Of a stretch of 64,000 bases of DNA, positions 32,111 to 42,288 are shown piece after piece; the stretch's first letter is position 1; every line of letters starts with the position of its first letter. This DNA comes from Betaproteobacteria bacterium GR16-43 (lineage in GTDB: Bacteria > Pseudomonadota > Gammaproteobacteria > Burkholderiales > Usitatibacteraceae). Location of the stretch: NCBI GenBank assembly GCA_001953215.1, contig CP019169.1, positions 4,340,001 through 4,404,000 of the forward strand. Reading direction: 5' to 3'. The notes under the pieces were generated by a model. The model ran no database searches, was not told the DNA's origin, and saw only the letters and a list, made by a program, of their open reading frames with translations. The translations under genes were made by a program, and so were the position numbers.

Positions 32111-32953
32111 CTAGATCATTTCGAGAGCGCGTCGTGCCTTCGGAGGCGGAAACAGTCGATCGAGCTCGGCGAGCGTGGCCGCATCGAGCGCGACGTTCGC
32201 CGCCTCCCGGTTCTCCCGCACGTGCGCGGCGCGAACCGCCTTCGGGATCGCGATCACATCGGGCCGCCGGACGAGCCATGCGAGGGCCAATTGGGCCGGC
32301 ATGATGCCGATCCGGTTCGCGAGCGCGACGAGCCCTGCGTGCCGGAGCAAACGCCCTTCGTCCACCGGCGAGTACGCCATCACCGGGATGCGATGCTTCG
32401 CCAGGACGGGCTGCAAGTCGAACTCGATGCCGCGGCGCGCGAGGTTGTACAGGACCTGGTTCGTGGCCACGCGCTCGCCACCGGCCGACTGCAGTTGCGC
32501 GAAATCGTCGACATCGAAGTTGGAAACGCCCCACCGCGCGATGCTTCCCGCGGCGACCAGCTGCTCCAGCGCGTCAACCGTTTCGGCGAGCGGGACGTTA
32601 CCTCTCCAGTGGTACAGGTAGAGATCCAGGGTGTCGACGCCGAGCCGTTTTCGCGTGGCATCGCAGGCCCTCGGAAGCTTCGTCCGAGAAGCGTGGTGCG
32701 GATAGAACTTGCTCACCAGGAAGACCCGCTCCCGTTGCCCGCGAATCGCTTCGCCCACGACTTCCTCGGCGCCGCCTTCGCCGTACATTTCGGCGGTGTC
32801 GATGAGGGTCATGCCGAGTTCGATCGCGAGCCGCACCGCGTCAGCCTCGGAGGCCCGCCGTGACGGATCCTCGCCGAGATGCCATGTCCCGAAGCCCAGG
32901 CGCGGAACACGCGTACCGTCGGGAAAGCTGCAGGAGGGAACGTCCGCCGTCAT
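32111..32953 (-). CDS. Aldo/keto reductase
   Basis: A 280-residue NADPH-dependent oxidoreductase. The catalytic tetrad is visible: Asp and Tyr in LIDTAEMYGEGGAEE, Lys in VFLVSKFYPHH and His in LYLYHWRG. WGVSNFDVDDF and VIAIPKAVRAAHVREN form the coenzyme site. It is closest to 2,5-diketogluconate reductase-like or AKR5-type enzymes, but the carbonyl substrate cannot be predicted. It is monocistronic, and divergent from the ComEA-like gene, 69 bases away. Confidence 0.9.
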   Translation of the reverse strand: MTADVPSCSFPDGTRVPRLGFGTWHLGEDPSRRASEADAVRLAIELGMTLIDTAEMYGEGGAEEVVGEAIRGQRERVFLVSKFYPHHASRTKLPRACDATRKRLGVDTLDLYLYHWRGNVPLAETVDALEQLVAAGSIARWGVSNFDVDDFAQLQSAGGERVATNQVLYNLARRGIEFDLQPVLAKHRIPVMAYSPVDEGRLLRHAGLVALANRIGIMPAQLALAWLVRRPDVIAIPKAVRAAHVRENREAANVALDAATLAELDRLFPPPKARRALEMI

Positions 32954-33022
32954 CGAAGTGAAGTCGCTAGAATGTCGGGGCTAGCTGCCCCAAACCTAAC
33001 ACTCCAGAGAGGAGAAAGCCGC

Positions 33023-33313
33023 ATGAGAAAGCTGCTGATTGCCGCAACACTCGCACTGGCCACGCTCGCCGCGCCGGCCTTCGCCCAGGACAAGAAGGGC
33101 CCCCCGGCCGCCACCGCGCCCGCTGCGGCGTTGATGGACATCAACTCCGCCTCGGAGAAGGACCTCGCCACGCTCCCCGGCATCGGCGAAGCGCGTGCGA
33201 AGGCCATCGTGAAGGGCCGCCCGTACAAGGGAAAGAACGAGCTCAAGGACAAGAAGATCATCCCCGAGGGCGTGTACGACGGCATCAAGGACAAGATCAT
33301 CGCGAAGCAGTAA
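33023..33313 (+). CDS. ComEA-like helix-hairpin-helix DNA-binding protein
   Basis: A 96-residue secreted protein. The signal peptide ends in APAFAQD, then a short linker and a helix-hairpin-helix domain MDINSASEKDLATLPGIGEARAKAIVKGRPYK. ComEA proteins hold incoming DNA in the periplasm during natural transformation, but short ComEA-like proteins of this size are frequent in betaproteobacteria and not all act in uptake. No other competence gene is in the window. GAGGAG precedes the ATG. A hairpin lies 24 bases after the stop. Confidence 0.85.
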   Translation: MRKLLIAATLALATLAAPAFAQDKKGPPAATAPAAALMDINSASEKDLATLPGIGEARAKAIVKGRPYKGKNELKDKKIIPEGVYDGIKDKIIAKQ

Positions 33314-33336
33314 TTCGCATCGCAGTGCGCAGCATC

Positions 33337-33362
33337 AAGGGGCGGCCTTCGGGCCGCCCCTT
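33337..33362 (+). terminator. UUCG-capped hairpin between the ComEA-like gene and leuA
   Basis: A perfect 11-base-pair stem (AAGGGGCGGCC with GGCCGCCCCTT) capped by a TTCG tetraloop, very stable as RNA. There is no T-run after it on either strand, so it may act as a 3' stability or Rho-assisted end for both convergent genes. Confidence 0.65.
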
Positions 33363-33391
33363 GCCATTTGCGCGGGAACACGGCGCGCCCG

Positions 33392-34954
33392 TCAAAGGGT
33401 TCCGGCGGCGGCCACTTCCGTGTCGTATTGCGGGTTCACCCTCGACTTGTGGCCGAGCTTGTTCAGCGCGTTGATGTACGCCTTCGCGGACGCGACGACG
33501 ATGTCGGTGTCCGCCCCCATGCCGTTCACGATGCGCCCGCCCTTGGCCAGCCGCACCTGCACTTCGCCCTGCGAGTCCGTGCCTTCGGTGACGTTGTTGA
33601 CCGAGTACAGCAGCAGCTCGGTGCCGCTCGTCACGACGCTCTCGATCGCCTTGAACGTGGCGTCGACCGGTCCGCCCCCGCGCGCTTCGGCACGGTGCTC
33701 CTTGCCCTCTTCCGACAACACGACGCGCGCGAACGGTTGCTCGCCCGTCTCCGAATGCGCGGTGAGCGATACCAGCTTGTAGTGCTCGATTTCCGGCGTC
33801 ACCGCTTCATCGGACATCAGCGCCTGGATGTCCTCGTCGAAGATCTCGCGCTTCTTGTCCGCGAGCTCCTTGAAGCGCGCGAAGGCCGCGTTCAATTGCT
33901 CCTCCGAGGTGAGCGAGATGCCCAGCTCCTGCAGCCGCGACTTGAAGGCGCTGCGGCCCGAGAGCTTGCCCAGCGTGAGGCGGTTCGCGCCCCAGCCCAC
34001 GTCCGAGGCCTTCATGATCTCGTAGGTTTCCCGGTGCTTCAGCACGCCGTCCTGGTGGATGCCGGACTCGTGCGCGAACGCGTTGGCCCCGACGACCGCC
34101 TTGTTGGGCTGCACCGGATAGCCGGTGATCGTGGACACGAGCTTGCTGGCGGGAACGATCTGCGTGGCGTCGACGCCCGTCACGCAGGGGAAGAGGTCGG
34201 CGCGGGTCTTCACCGCCATCACGATCTCCTCGAGCGACGCGTTTCCGGCGCGCTCTCCCAGGCCGTTGATCGTGCACTCCACCTGGCGGGCCCCGTTCAT
34301 CACGGCGGCGAGCGAGTTGGCCACCGCCATGCCGAGGTCGTTGTGGCAGTGCGTCGACCACACGGCCTTGTCGGCATTCGGGATGCGGTTCAGCAGCGTC
34401 TTGAAGAGGTCGCCCCAACGCTCCGGAATGCTGTAGCCCACCGTATCGGGGACGTTGATGGTCTTCGCGCCGGCCTTGATGCACGCCTCGAAGATGCGGC
34501 AGAGGAAGTCGACGTCGGAACGCACCGCGTCCTCGGCGGAGAATTCCACGTCGTCCGTGAACGTCCGCGCGAGCGTCACCGCCTTCACCGCGGCCTCCAG
34601 CACCTGGTCGGGCTGCATGCGCAGCTTGTGCTGCATGTGGATCGGGCTGGTCGCGATGAAGGTGTGGATGCGCGCGCGTTTCGCGGGCTTCACCGCCTCG
34701 CCGGCCTTCCTCACGTCGTTGTCGTTGGCACGGGCAAGCGAGCAGATCGTCGATTCGCGCACCGCCAGGGCCACGGCGCGGATCGCCTCGAAGTCGCCCG
34801 GGCTCGCGGCGGCGAAACCCGCTTCGATGACGTCGACCCGCAGGCGCTCCAGTTGCCGGCCGATGCGGATCTTGTCGTCCTTGGTCATGGACGCGCCCGG
34901 GCTCTGCTCGCCGTCGCGCATCGTGGTGTCGAAGATGATCAATTGCTCTGCCAT
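33392..34954 (-). CDS. leuA: 2-isopropylmalate synthase
   Basis: The first committed enzyme of leucine synthesis, joining acetyl-CoA and 2-oxoisovalerate. 520 residues. The HMGL-like TIM barrel starts [18 protein letters not shown] and has the metal site [13 protein letters not shown] and [13 protein letters not shown]. The C-terminal regulatory domain (about 390-520) that binds leucine is present, so feedback inhibition is expected. The ATG at 34954 follows GGAG by 8 bases. It is preceded by its own promoter and a leucine-rich leader peptide rather than being simply read from pssA. Confidence 0.97.
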   Translation of the reverse strand: MAEQLIIFDTTMRDGEQSPGASMTKDDKIRIGRQLERLRVDVIEAGFAAASPGDFEAIRAVALAVRESTICSLARANDNDVRKAGEAVKPAKRARIHTFIATSPIHMQHKLRMQPDQVLEAAVKAVTLARTFTDDVEFSAEDAVRSDVDFLCRIFEACIKAGAKTINVPDTVGYSIPERWGDLFKTLLNRIPNADKAVWSTHCHNDLGMAVANSLAAVMNGARQVECTINGLGERAGNASLEEIVMAVKTRADLFPCVTGVDATQIVPASKLVSTITGYPVQPNKAVVGANAFAHESGIHQDGVLKHRETYEIMKASDVGWGANRLTLGKLSGRSAFKSRLQELGISLTSEEQLNAAFARFKELADKKREIFDEDIQALMSDEAVTPEIEHYKLVSLTAHSETGEQPFARVVLSEEGKEHRAEARGGGPVDATFKAIESVVTSGTELLLYSVNNVTEGTDSQGEVQVRLAKGGRIVNGMGADTDIVVASAKAYINALNKLGHKSRVNPQYDTEVAAAGTL

Positions 34955-35038
34955 GGTCTGCTCCAAAGTCTGGATGGACTAACCCGCCCCGCGTTGCCGA
35001 AGCGGCCTTGTACTGCTCGAACCTTCAGGTGGGGGTTT

Positions 35039-35125
35039 TTAGCGCGCGAGGCGCAGCAGCAGGCCCAGCGCGAGCGCGCCGGCCGGGAGGAGCCGAATGC
35101 AGGAAAGGGTTTCGCCGCAGTTCAT
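35039..35125 (-). CDS. Leucine-rich leader peptide upstream of leuA
   Basis: A 28-codon frame on the minus strand, beginning ATG at 35125 and ending TAA at 35039, 84 bases before leuA. The peptide starts MNCGETLSC and its second half, ALALGLLLRLAR, is full of leucine: 9 of 28 residues, with CTG CTG CTG in a row. This is what a transcription-attenuation leader for a leucine gene should look like. The upstream promoter predicts transcription starting at or within a base or two of the ATG, so the leader may be translated without a ribosome site. A clear terminator with T-run was not found between the stop and leuA, so the mechanism is open. Confidence 0.7.
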   Translation of the reverse strand: MNCGETLSCIRLLPAGALALGLLLRLAR

Positions 35126-35131
35126 GGATTC

Positions 35132-35160
35132 ACTATAACCGCGGTCGCCGGGGCTGGCAA
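35132..35160 (-). promoter_or_regulatory. Sigma-70 promoter of the leuA leader
   Basis: On the minus strand TTGCCA (35155-35160), a 17-base spacer and TATAGT (35132-35137), five of six matches in each box. The -10 box ends only six bases before the ATG of the leader peptide, placing the probable transcription start at about that ATG. Confidence 0.75.
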
Positions 35161-35162
35161 CT

Positions 35163-36329
35163 TCACGGCTGCGTGGGCTGCAACTCGCGGCCCGCCTTCG
35201 CGCCGGCCCGCAGCAGCAGCGCCGTGATGTCGTGCGATCCGTGTTCCTCGGCGACGTCGAGCGGCGTCATCCCGGCGAGGTCGCGGGCGTTCGGGTCCGC
35301 CCCGGCGGCGAGCAGCACCTCCACGGCTTCCTGGAAGCCGGCCTCCGCGGCGAGCGCCAGTGCGGTGAGGCCCTGCGAATCGGCCACCTCGAGCGACACA
35401 CCCCGCGCCACCAGCAGTTCGATGGCGGGCAGGTTCACCTCCTCGACCGCCACCATCAGCACGGTGCGGCCGCCACCGGCGATCACGGTATCGGGCGGCG
35501 TGGTCGCGAGCATGCGCGCCAGCCCGTTCAGGTCGGCTTCCTCGATCGCATCGCGGATGTGGGCGTACTGCTTCTGCGCCGCTTCCGTGCGCCAGCGCAT
35601 CACGATCCACAGGCCGTAGCCGGACAGCCCGTAACCCACCATGATTCCCCAGAGCACGTGCGAGGGCTCGATGGAGATCAACAGCAGGACCAGGACCATC
35701 ACCACGACGACCCAGAACGGCACCGCACGGCGCAAGTTGATGTCCTTGCCGCTGTAGAACTTCACGTTCGAGACCATCGTGAGGCCGGCGTAGACCGTCA
35801 GCGCCGCGGCGATCCAGCGCACATCGCCGCCCTTCACCTGGTAGTCGTTGAACACCCAGATCATCCCGACCACGAGGGCCGCCGCCGCCGGGCTGGGCAG
35901 CCCCGTGAACCAGCGCTTGTCGGCCACGGACAACTGGGTGTTGAAGCGTGCGAGCCTCAGCGCCGCCCCCGCGCAGTAGACGAAGGCCGCGATCCAGCCG
36001 ATGCGGCCCATGTCGCGCATCGCCCATTCGTACATCAGCAGCGCGGGCGCCGCGCCGAACGACACCATGTCCGCGAGGCTGTCGTACTCGGCCCCGAACG
36101 CCGACTGCGTGCGCGTGAGCCGCGCCACCCGCCCGTCGATGCTGTCCAGGATCATCGCCACGAAGATCGCGATGGCGGCCTGCTCGAAGCGGTGGTTCAT
36201 CCCCTGCACGATCGCGTAGAAGCCCGCGAACAGGTTCAACGTCGTGAAGGCGTTCGGCAGGAGGTAGATGCCGCGCCTGCGGATCGAATCCGGGATCGGC
36301 GCTCTCGGCTTCGGTCGGGGCGTGCTCAT
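35163..36329 (-). CDS. pssA: CDP-diacylglycerol-serine O-phosphatidyltransferase fused to ankyrin repeats
   Basis: Makes phosphatidylserine from CDP-diacylglycerol and serine in the inner membrane; Psd, encoded next door, turns this into phosphatidylethanolamine. The N-terminal 245 residues are a type II CDP-alcohol phosphatidyltransferase with the full motif: Asp65-Gly66, Ala69-Arg70, Gly79, Asp83 and Asp87 in DGRVARLTRTQSAFGAEYDS and after. About eight membrane helices follow. Residues about 287-388 are ankyrin repeats (DSQGLTALALAAEAGFQEAVEVLL-type and DLAGMTPLDVAEEHGSHDITALLL-type units), which is not usual for PssA and would add a cytoplasmic protein-binding module. One continuous frame, no sign of a frameshift. 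It is 4 bases after psd. Confidence 0.93.
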   Translation of the reverse strand: MSTPRPKPRAPIPDSIRRRGIYLLPNAFTTLNLFAGFYAIVQGMNHRFEQAAIAIFVAMILDSIDGRVARLTRTQSAFGAEYDSLADMVSFGAAPALLMYEWAMRDMGRIGWIAAFVYCAGAALRLARFNTQLSVADKRWFTGLPSPAAAALVVGMIWVFNDYQVKGGDVRWIAAALTVYAGLTMVSNVKFYSGKDINLRRAVPFWVVVVMVLVLLLISIEPSHVLWGIMVGYGLSGYGLWIVMRWRTEAAQKQYAHIRDAIEEADLNGLARMLATTPPDTVIAGGGRTVLMVAVEEVNLPAIELLVARGVSLEVADSQGLTALALAAEAGFQEAVEVLLAAGADPNARDLAGMTPLDVAEEHGSHDITALLLRAGAKAGRELQPTQP

Positions 36330-36333
36330 GCCG

Positions 36334-36984
36334 CTAGGGGCGCGGGAGTTGCGCGAGGACGGTTGCCGCGGCCTTCACCTTGTCGCCGATCGCGACCTTC
36401 GGCGTCGAGCCCGGCGGGAGGTAGACGTCCACGCGCGAGCCGAAACGGATGAAGCCGTAGCGCTGGCCGCGGGCGAGGCGGTCTCCGGCCTTCACGTAGC
36501 AAAGGATGCGCCGCGCGATGAGGCCCGCGACCTGCACGCAAGAGATCTCGACGCCGGAGTCGAGCGTGAAAATGAGCGCGTTGCGTTCGTTGTCCGACGA
36601 AGCCTTGTCGAGCGCGGCGTTCACGAACAGGCCCTTCGAATACTGGATCTCCTTCACCGTGCCGTCGGCGGGCGAGCGCTGCGAATGCACGTTGAAGACG
36701 TTCATGAAGATGCTGACCTTCACCGACTTCACGCCGCCCCGGTAGGGGTCCGGCGCTTCGCCCACCACGATCACGCGCCCGTCCGCCGGGCACAGCACCA
36801 GCCCTTCGCCCTGCGGAATCTCCCGCGGCGGGTCGCGGAAGAACTGGAGCACGAAGACGAACGCGAGCCAGAGCGGAAGCGACCACCACCCGTACCACAT
36901 CGTCACGACGAAGGCCGCCGACAGGACGGCCAGCAGGTAGGGCCAGCCTTCGCGCGCGACGATCGGGTGGGGCCAGTTGTTCAA
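36334..36984 (-). CDS. psd: Phosphatidylserine decarboxylase proenzyme, short form
   Basis: Decarboxylates phosphatidylserine to phosphatidylethanolamine using a self-made pyruvoyl group. 216 residues, the short (archaetidylserine decarboxylase-like) class. Two membrane helices lie in the first 50 residues. [12 protein letters not shown] and [17 protein letters not shown] are signature blocks, and self-cleavage is expected between Gly182 and Ser183 in [13 protein letters not shown]. It starts at TTG 36984, one base after the ilvC stop, with GAGGAA upstream. Confidence 0.95.
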   Translation of the reverse strand: MNNWPHPIVAREGWPYLLAVLSAAFVVTMWYGWWSLPLWLAFVFVLQFFRDPPREIPQGEGLVLCPADGRVIVVGEAPDPYRGGVKSVKVSIFMNVFNVHSQRSPADGTVKEIQYSKGLFVNAALDKASSDNERNALIFTLDSGVEISCVQVAGLIARRILCYVKAGDRLARGQRYGFIRFGSRVDVYLPPGSTPKVAIGDKVKAAATVLAQLPRP

Positions 36985-36985
36985 G

Positions 36986-38528
<1,543 letters not shown>

Positions 38529-38531
38529 GGG

Positions 38532-40280
38532 CTAGAGCTCTTCGGAGAGGATCATTTCCGAGATGCCCTTGCCGCCGGGCACCATCGGAAAGACGTTTTC
38601 GGTCTGGTCGGTGATGATGTCCAGGAAGACCAGGCGGTCCTTCAGCTTGAAGGCCTCGCGCAGCGCGCCCTCGACGTCACCCGGCTTGTCGACCCGCATG
38701 CCGACGTGCCCGTAGGCCTCGGCCAGCTTCACGAAGTCGGGAAGCGCGTCCATGTAGGACTCGCTGTAGCGGTTGCCGTGGAAGAACTCCTGCCACTGGC
38801 GAACCATCCCCATGTAGCGGTTGTTCAGGTTCACGACCTTCACCGGCAGGCGGTACTGCTTGCAGGTGGACAATTCCTGGATGCACATCTGGATCGACGA
38901 CTCGCCCGTGATGCAGGCCACGTCGGCGTCGGGGAACGCGAGCTTCACGCCCATCGCATACGGCAGGCCCACGCCCATCGTGCCCAGGCCGCCGGAATTG
39001 ATCCAGCGCCGCGGCTTGTCGAACTTGTAGTACTGCGCGGCCCACATCTGGTGCTGGCCCACGTCGGAGGTGATGAACGCGTCGCCCTTGGTGATCTCCC
39101 AGAGCTTCTCGACCACGTACTGCGGCTTGATGAGGTCGGACTTGCGGTTGTACTTGAGGCAGTCCTTCGCGCGCCACGCCTCGATCTGCGACCACCAGGC
39201 GGCGAGCGCGGCCGGCTCGGGACGCTCGCGCGTGCCCCGCACCAGCGCGAGGAGGTCGTGCAGCACATCCTTCACGTGGCCCACGATCGGCACGTCGACC
39301 TTCACGCGCTTGGAGATCGAGGACGGATCCACGTCGATGTGGATGATCTTGCGGGTCGGGTTGCCTTCGGAAAAATGCGCCGGGTTGCCGATCACGCGGT
39401 CGTCGAAGCGCGCGCCGATCGCGATCAGCACGTCGCAGTTCTGCATGGCCATGTTGGCCTCGAAGGTGCCGTGCATTCCCAGCATGCCGACGAACTGCTT
39501 GTCGGTCGCGGGGTAGGCACCGAGGCCCATCAGCGTATTGGTGACCGGGAAGCCCAGGAGGCGGACGAGGTCGGCCACTTCCGCCGAAGCGTTGCCCAGG
39601 ATCGCGCCGCCGCCCGCGTAGACCATCGGGCGCTGCGCGTGGAGCAGCAGCTGCACGGCCTTCTTGATCTGGCCCGCGTGCCCCTTCACGACGGGGTTGT
39701 ACGAGCGCATGTGGATCTTGTCGGGGTAGTGGAAACGCGTCGTGTGCATCGACACGTCCTTCGGCACGTCCACGAGGACGGGTCCGGGCCGGCCCGTGGT
39801 GGCGACGTAGAACGCCTTCTTGATCGTGACCGCGAGGTCGTTCACGTCCTTCACGAGGAAGTTGTGCTTCACGCACGGTCGGGTTATTCCAACGGTGTCG
39901 CACTCCTGGAAGGCGTCCTCGCCGATGGCGCGCGTCGGCACCTGGCCGGAGATGATCACCATCGGGATCGAATCCATGTACGCCGTGGCGATGCCCGTCA
40001 CCGCGTTGGTCACGCCCGGCCCGCTGGTGACCAGCGCCACGCCGCACTTGCCCGTGGCACGCGCATAGCCGTCGGCCGCATGCAGCGCGCCCTGTTCGTG
40101 GCGCACCAGGATGTGCTTCAGCTTGTCCTGCTGCGCGAGCGCGTCGTAGATGAACAGGACCGCGCCGCCCGGATACCCAAAGATGTGCTCCACCCCCTCC
40201 GCCACGAGGCTGCGGATGACGACTTCGGCGCCCGTGAGGGTTTCACCGGTTTCGGTCATCGGGGGGAGTTGGAGTTCCAT
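38532..40280 (-). CDS. ilvB: Acetolactate synthase large (catalytic) subunit
   Basis: A thiamine-diphosphate enzyme that condenses pyruvate with pyruvate or 2-oxobutyrate. From the ATG at 40280 it has 582 residues. The catalytic Glu is in FGYPGGAVLFIYDAL. The central FAD domain follows, and the ThDP motif is in AFPDADVACITGESSIQM with NNRYMGMVRQWQEFF. The start could also be the ATG at 40259; neither has a strong ribosome site, but the longer start is near the promoter. Confidence 0.95.
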   Translation of the reverse strand: MELQLPPMTETGETLTGAEVVIRSLVAEGVEHIFGYPGGAVLFIYDALAQQDKLKHILVRHEQGALHAADGYARATGKCGVALVTSGPGVTNAVTGIATAYMDSIPMVIISGQVPTRAIGEDAFQECDTVGITRPCVKHNFLVKDVNDLAVTIKKAFYVATTGRPGPVLVDVPKDVSMHTTRFHYPDKIHMRSYNPVVKGHAGQIKKAVQLLLHAQRPMVYAGGGAILGNASAEVADLVRLLGFPVTNTLMGLGAYPATDKQFVGMLGMHGTFEANMAMQNCDVLIAIGARFDDRVIGNPAHFSEGNPTRKIIHIDVDPSSISKRVKVDVPIVGHVKDVLHDLLALVRGTRERPEPAALAAWWSQIEAWRAKDCLKYNRKSDLIKPQYVVEKLWEITKGDAFITSDVGQHQMWAAQYYKFDKPRRWINSGGLGTMGVGLPYAMGVKLAFPDADVACITGESSIQMCIQELSTCKQYRLPVKVVNLNNRYMGMVRQWQEFFHGNRYSESYMDALPDFVKLAEAYGHVGMRVDKPGDVEGALREAFKLKDRLVFLDIITDQTENVFPMVPGGKGISEMILSEEL

Positions 40281-40324
40281 GGCTAAGGCCTTGTATATCG
40301 AGCGATTTCGCAGGGGGACCTGTG

Positions 40325-40353
40325 AATCTATCGGCTCGCCCCCCATTGGTCAA
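40325..40353 (-). promoter_or_regulatory. Promoter of the ilvBNC-psd-pssA operon
   Basis: On the minus strand TTGACC (40348-40353), a 17-base spacer and TAGATT (40325-40330). It predicts a leader of about 40 bases before ilvB. No branched-chain-rich leader peptide was found here, unlike at leuA. Confidence 0.6.
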
Positions 40354-40415
40354 GCAGGAATCGTGGCACCGATTCCCCGGGCGCGGCGAAGGATTCGCGA
40401 CGGGCGTTTGCTACC

Positions 40416-41006
40416 ATGCGCGCACCGGAACGGAGACCCCCACTGGCCACCCAGAAGGAGTTGTCGGACTTCCTCGCCCAGGTCGAGCGGCGCGCCTTCA
40501 AGCAGGCCGTTTTCGCCGTGCACGATGACGCGTCCGCGCTCGATATCGTCCAGGACGCAATGCTGCGGCTCGCCGAGAAGTATTCCGATCGGCCCGCGGC
40601 CGAATTGCCCCTGCTGTTCCAGCGGATCCTGCAGAACGCGATCCGCGACCACTTTCGCCGCCAGAAAGTGCGCGGGACCTGGACCACGCAGTTGTCCAAC
40701 CTGGGCACGGGCGACGATGGCGAGGGCGACCCCCTCGACACCCTCGAGGTCGAGGAGGCGGGCACCATTCCGGAGTCTCCGGCCCTGCGCCTGGAGCAGG
40801 CCGAGACGATGGCCCTGATCGAGGAAGCCGTGAAGTCGCTCCCGGAGCGTCAACGAGAGGCCTTTCTGCTGCGTTACTGGGAGGAACTCGACGTGAGCGA
40901 AACGGCCCAGGTGATGGGCTGCTCGGAAGGCAGCGTGAAGACGCACTGCTCCCGAGCCACTCATGCATTGGCGAAATTGCTTCGAGCCAAAGGCGTAACT
41001 CTATGA
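40416..41006 (+). CDS. ECF-type RNA polymerase sigma factor
   Basis: A 196-residue sigma-70 family ECF factor. Region 2 spans about 20-85 (DASALDIVQDAMLRLAEKY, FQRILQNAIRDHFRRQ) and region 4 about 135-190 (LPERQREAFLLRYWEELDVSETAQVMGCSEGSVKTHCSRATHAL). Its stop overlaps the start of the DUF3619 gene, a pairing usual in betaproteobacteria. The DUF3619 protein, with one membrane helix, may act as its anti-sigma factor. The regulon is unknown. Confidence 0.92.
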   Translation: MRAPERRPPLATQKELSDFLAQVERRAFKQAVFAVHDDASALDIVQDAMLRLAEKYSDRPAAELPLLFQRILQNAIRDHFRRQKVRGTWTTQLSNLGTGDDGEGDPLDTLEVEEAGTIPESPALRLEQAETMALIEEAVKSLPERQREAFLLRYWEELDVSETAQVMGCSEGSVKTHCSRATHALAKLLRAKGVTL

Positions 41007-41374
41007 ATGAAAAAGACTTTGCAGCCAAGCTGAAGCCCTGGCTGGATCGCTCGGCCTCCCAGGTCGGGGAATTGCAGGCCACCCGCCTCAAGGCGGCCCG
41101 GTTGCGGGCGCTCGATGCGTACCGCCAGCCGGTGTCCGTCCTGGGCCTCGTCACGGTGAACGGCGGCACGCTGGAGAACCTTCGGCAGGCCTTCCTGCAG
41201 CGGGCGCTCCTGTTCCTCCCGCTGGTGGCCCTGGTGGCCGCGCTCACGGTGCAATCGCTCACCGACGAACCGGACCTCGGGGAAATCGACGCCCAGCTCC
41301 TGACCCAGGAGCTGCCCCCGGACGCGTACATCGACCAGGAATTCCGCTCTTGGCTCGGCAAGCCGCCGGGCTGA
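41003..41374 (+). CDS. DUF3619 membrane protein, possible anti-sigma factor
   Basis: A 123-residue protein with a cytoplasmic N-terminal part (KLKPWLDRSASQVGELQATRLKAARLRAL) and one membrane helix near residues 65-85 (RALLFLPLVALVAALTV), then a short periplasmic tail ending WLGKPPG. It overlaps the sigma gene by 4 bases (ATGA) and the next gene by 25 bases. An anti-sigma role is an inference from position and topology. Confidence 0.82.
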   Translation: MNEKDFAAKLKPWLDRSASQVGELQATRLKAARLRALDAYRQPVSVLGLVTVNGGTLENLRQAFLQRALLFLPLVALVAALTVQSLTDEPDLGEIDAQLLTQELPPDAYIDQEFRSWLGKPPG

Positions 41375-41862
41375 TCTTCGCGCTCGTGCTCGCCGGCGTT
41401 GCACACGCCGCGGGAACCGAGCGCGAACTCAAGACGCCCCAGACGCCCTGGGTCCGCCTGGCGCCCGAGGACCAGCGCACGCTCGCCCCGCTCTCGGGGG
41501 AATGGGACGGCCTTCCCGGCTACCAGCAGGAGCGCCTGAAATCGGCCGCGAAGCAATATCCCAAGATGCAGCCGATCCAGCGGGAGCGCTTCCAGGAACG
41601 CATTCGCGACTGGGCGAACATGTCGCCCGACCAACGCAAGGCCGCGCGCGAATCCTTCCAGGGCATGCGCAAGCTCCCGCCCGAAAAGCAGCACGAGTTG
41701 CGTGAACGCTGGCTGCACAAGCAGGAAGCGGGTGGCGCCACGCCGGGCCAGCAGGCACCGCAGATGCAACAGTCGCCGGCCCCGCAACAGGCCCCGCAAC
41801 AGAAGCCGCAAGCGCAGCAGCAGCAACAGCAGCAGCAGCGTTCCCAGAAACCGGGCTCGTGA
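41350..41862 (+). CDS. DUF3106 periplasmic protein
   Basis: A 170-residue secreted protein of the DUF3106 family. A signal peptide ends at VAHAAG. The core contains WVRLAPEDQRTLAPLSGEWDGL and repeated RERFQERIRDWANMSPDQRKAARESFQGM-like units, similar in style to the Spy/CpxP type of small envelope-stress proteins. The tail is nearly pure Gln/Pro with nine Gln in a row. It starts at TTG inside the end of the DUF3619 gene. Confidence 0.8.
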   Translation: MARQAAGLIFALVLAGVAHAAGTERELKTPQTPWVRLAPEDQRTLAPLSGEWDGLPGYQQERLKSAAKQYPKMQPIQRERFQERIRDWANMSPDQRKAARESFQGMRKLPPEKQHELRERWLHKQEAGGATPGQQAPQMQQSPAPQQAPQQKPQAQQQQQQQQRSQKPGS

Positions 41863-42284
41863 GCACGGCAGCGGCACTTCGCGCACCGAGCCTCGCGCGC
41901 CGACTGGCGTCCTCGCTCTACGAGCTCCTGATTCTCAGCGCCGTGCTCCTCATCGCCACCTTTCCCTTCCTGGCGCTCGTGGGCGATGCCACGTTCGGCT
42001 GGCGCAGGCATTTGCTCCAGGCGTATGTGTTGCTCGTCGCGGGGGCGTACCTGGTTCGCTTCTGGACGCACGGAGGCCAGACGCTCGCCATGAAGACCTG
42101 GCGCATCCGCCTCGTGCGCGACGACGGCGGCCCCGTGAGTCTCGGCCGCGCCATCCATCGCTACCTGCTGGCCGTGCTGGGCACGGCCGCCGCCGGCCTG
42201 GGATTCGCCTGGGCCCTCATCGATCGCGACCGGCAATTCCTGCACGACCGCCTCGCCGGAACCGCACTGGTTCCCGTCGAATAG
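41859..42284 (+). CDS. RDD-family membrane protein
   Basis: A 141-residue inner membrane protein with an RDD domain: ASLARRLASSLYELLILSAVLL-type first helix, a second helix near 50-66, then the motif WTHGGQTLAMKTWRIRLV, RAIHRYLLAVLG and the closing DRQFLHDRLAGTALV. Function is unknown; some RDD proteins are ion exchangers. It starts with GTG overlapping the previous stop (GTGA) and completes the four-gene sigma cluster. It converges on lptG. Confidence 0.88.
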   Translation: MSTAAALRAPSLARRLASSLYELLILSAVLLIATFPFLALVGDATFGWRRHLLQAYVLLVAGAYLVRFWTHGGQTLAMKTWRIRLVRDDGGPVSLGRAIHRYLLAVLGTAAAGLGFAWALIDRDRQFLHDRLAGTALVPVE

Positions 42285-42288
42285 CGTC

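Noticed and set aside
35126-35162. Ribosome-binding site for the leuA leader peptide
   Set aside because: No Shine-Dalgarno sequence exists between the -10 box and the ATG; only six bases separate them, which is why a leaderless start is proposed.
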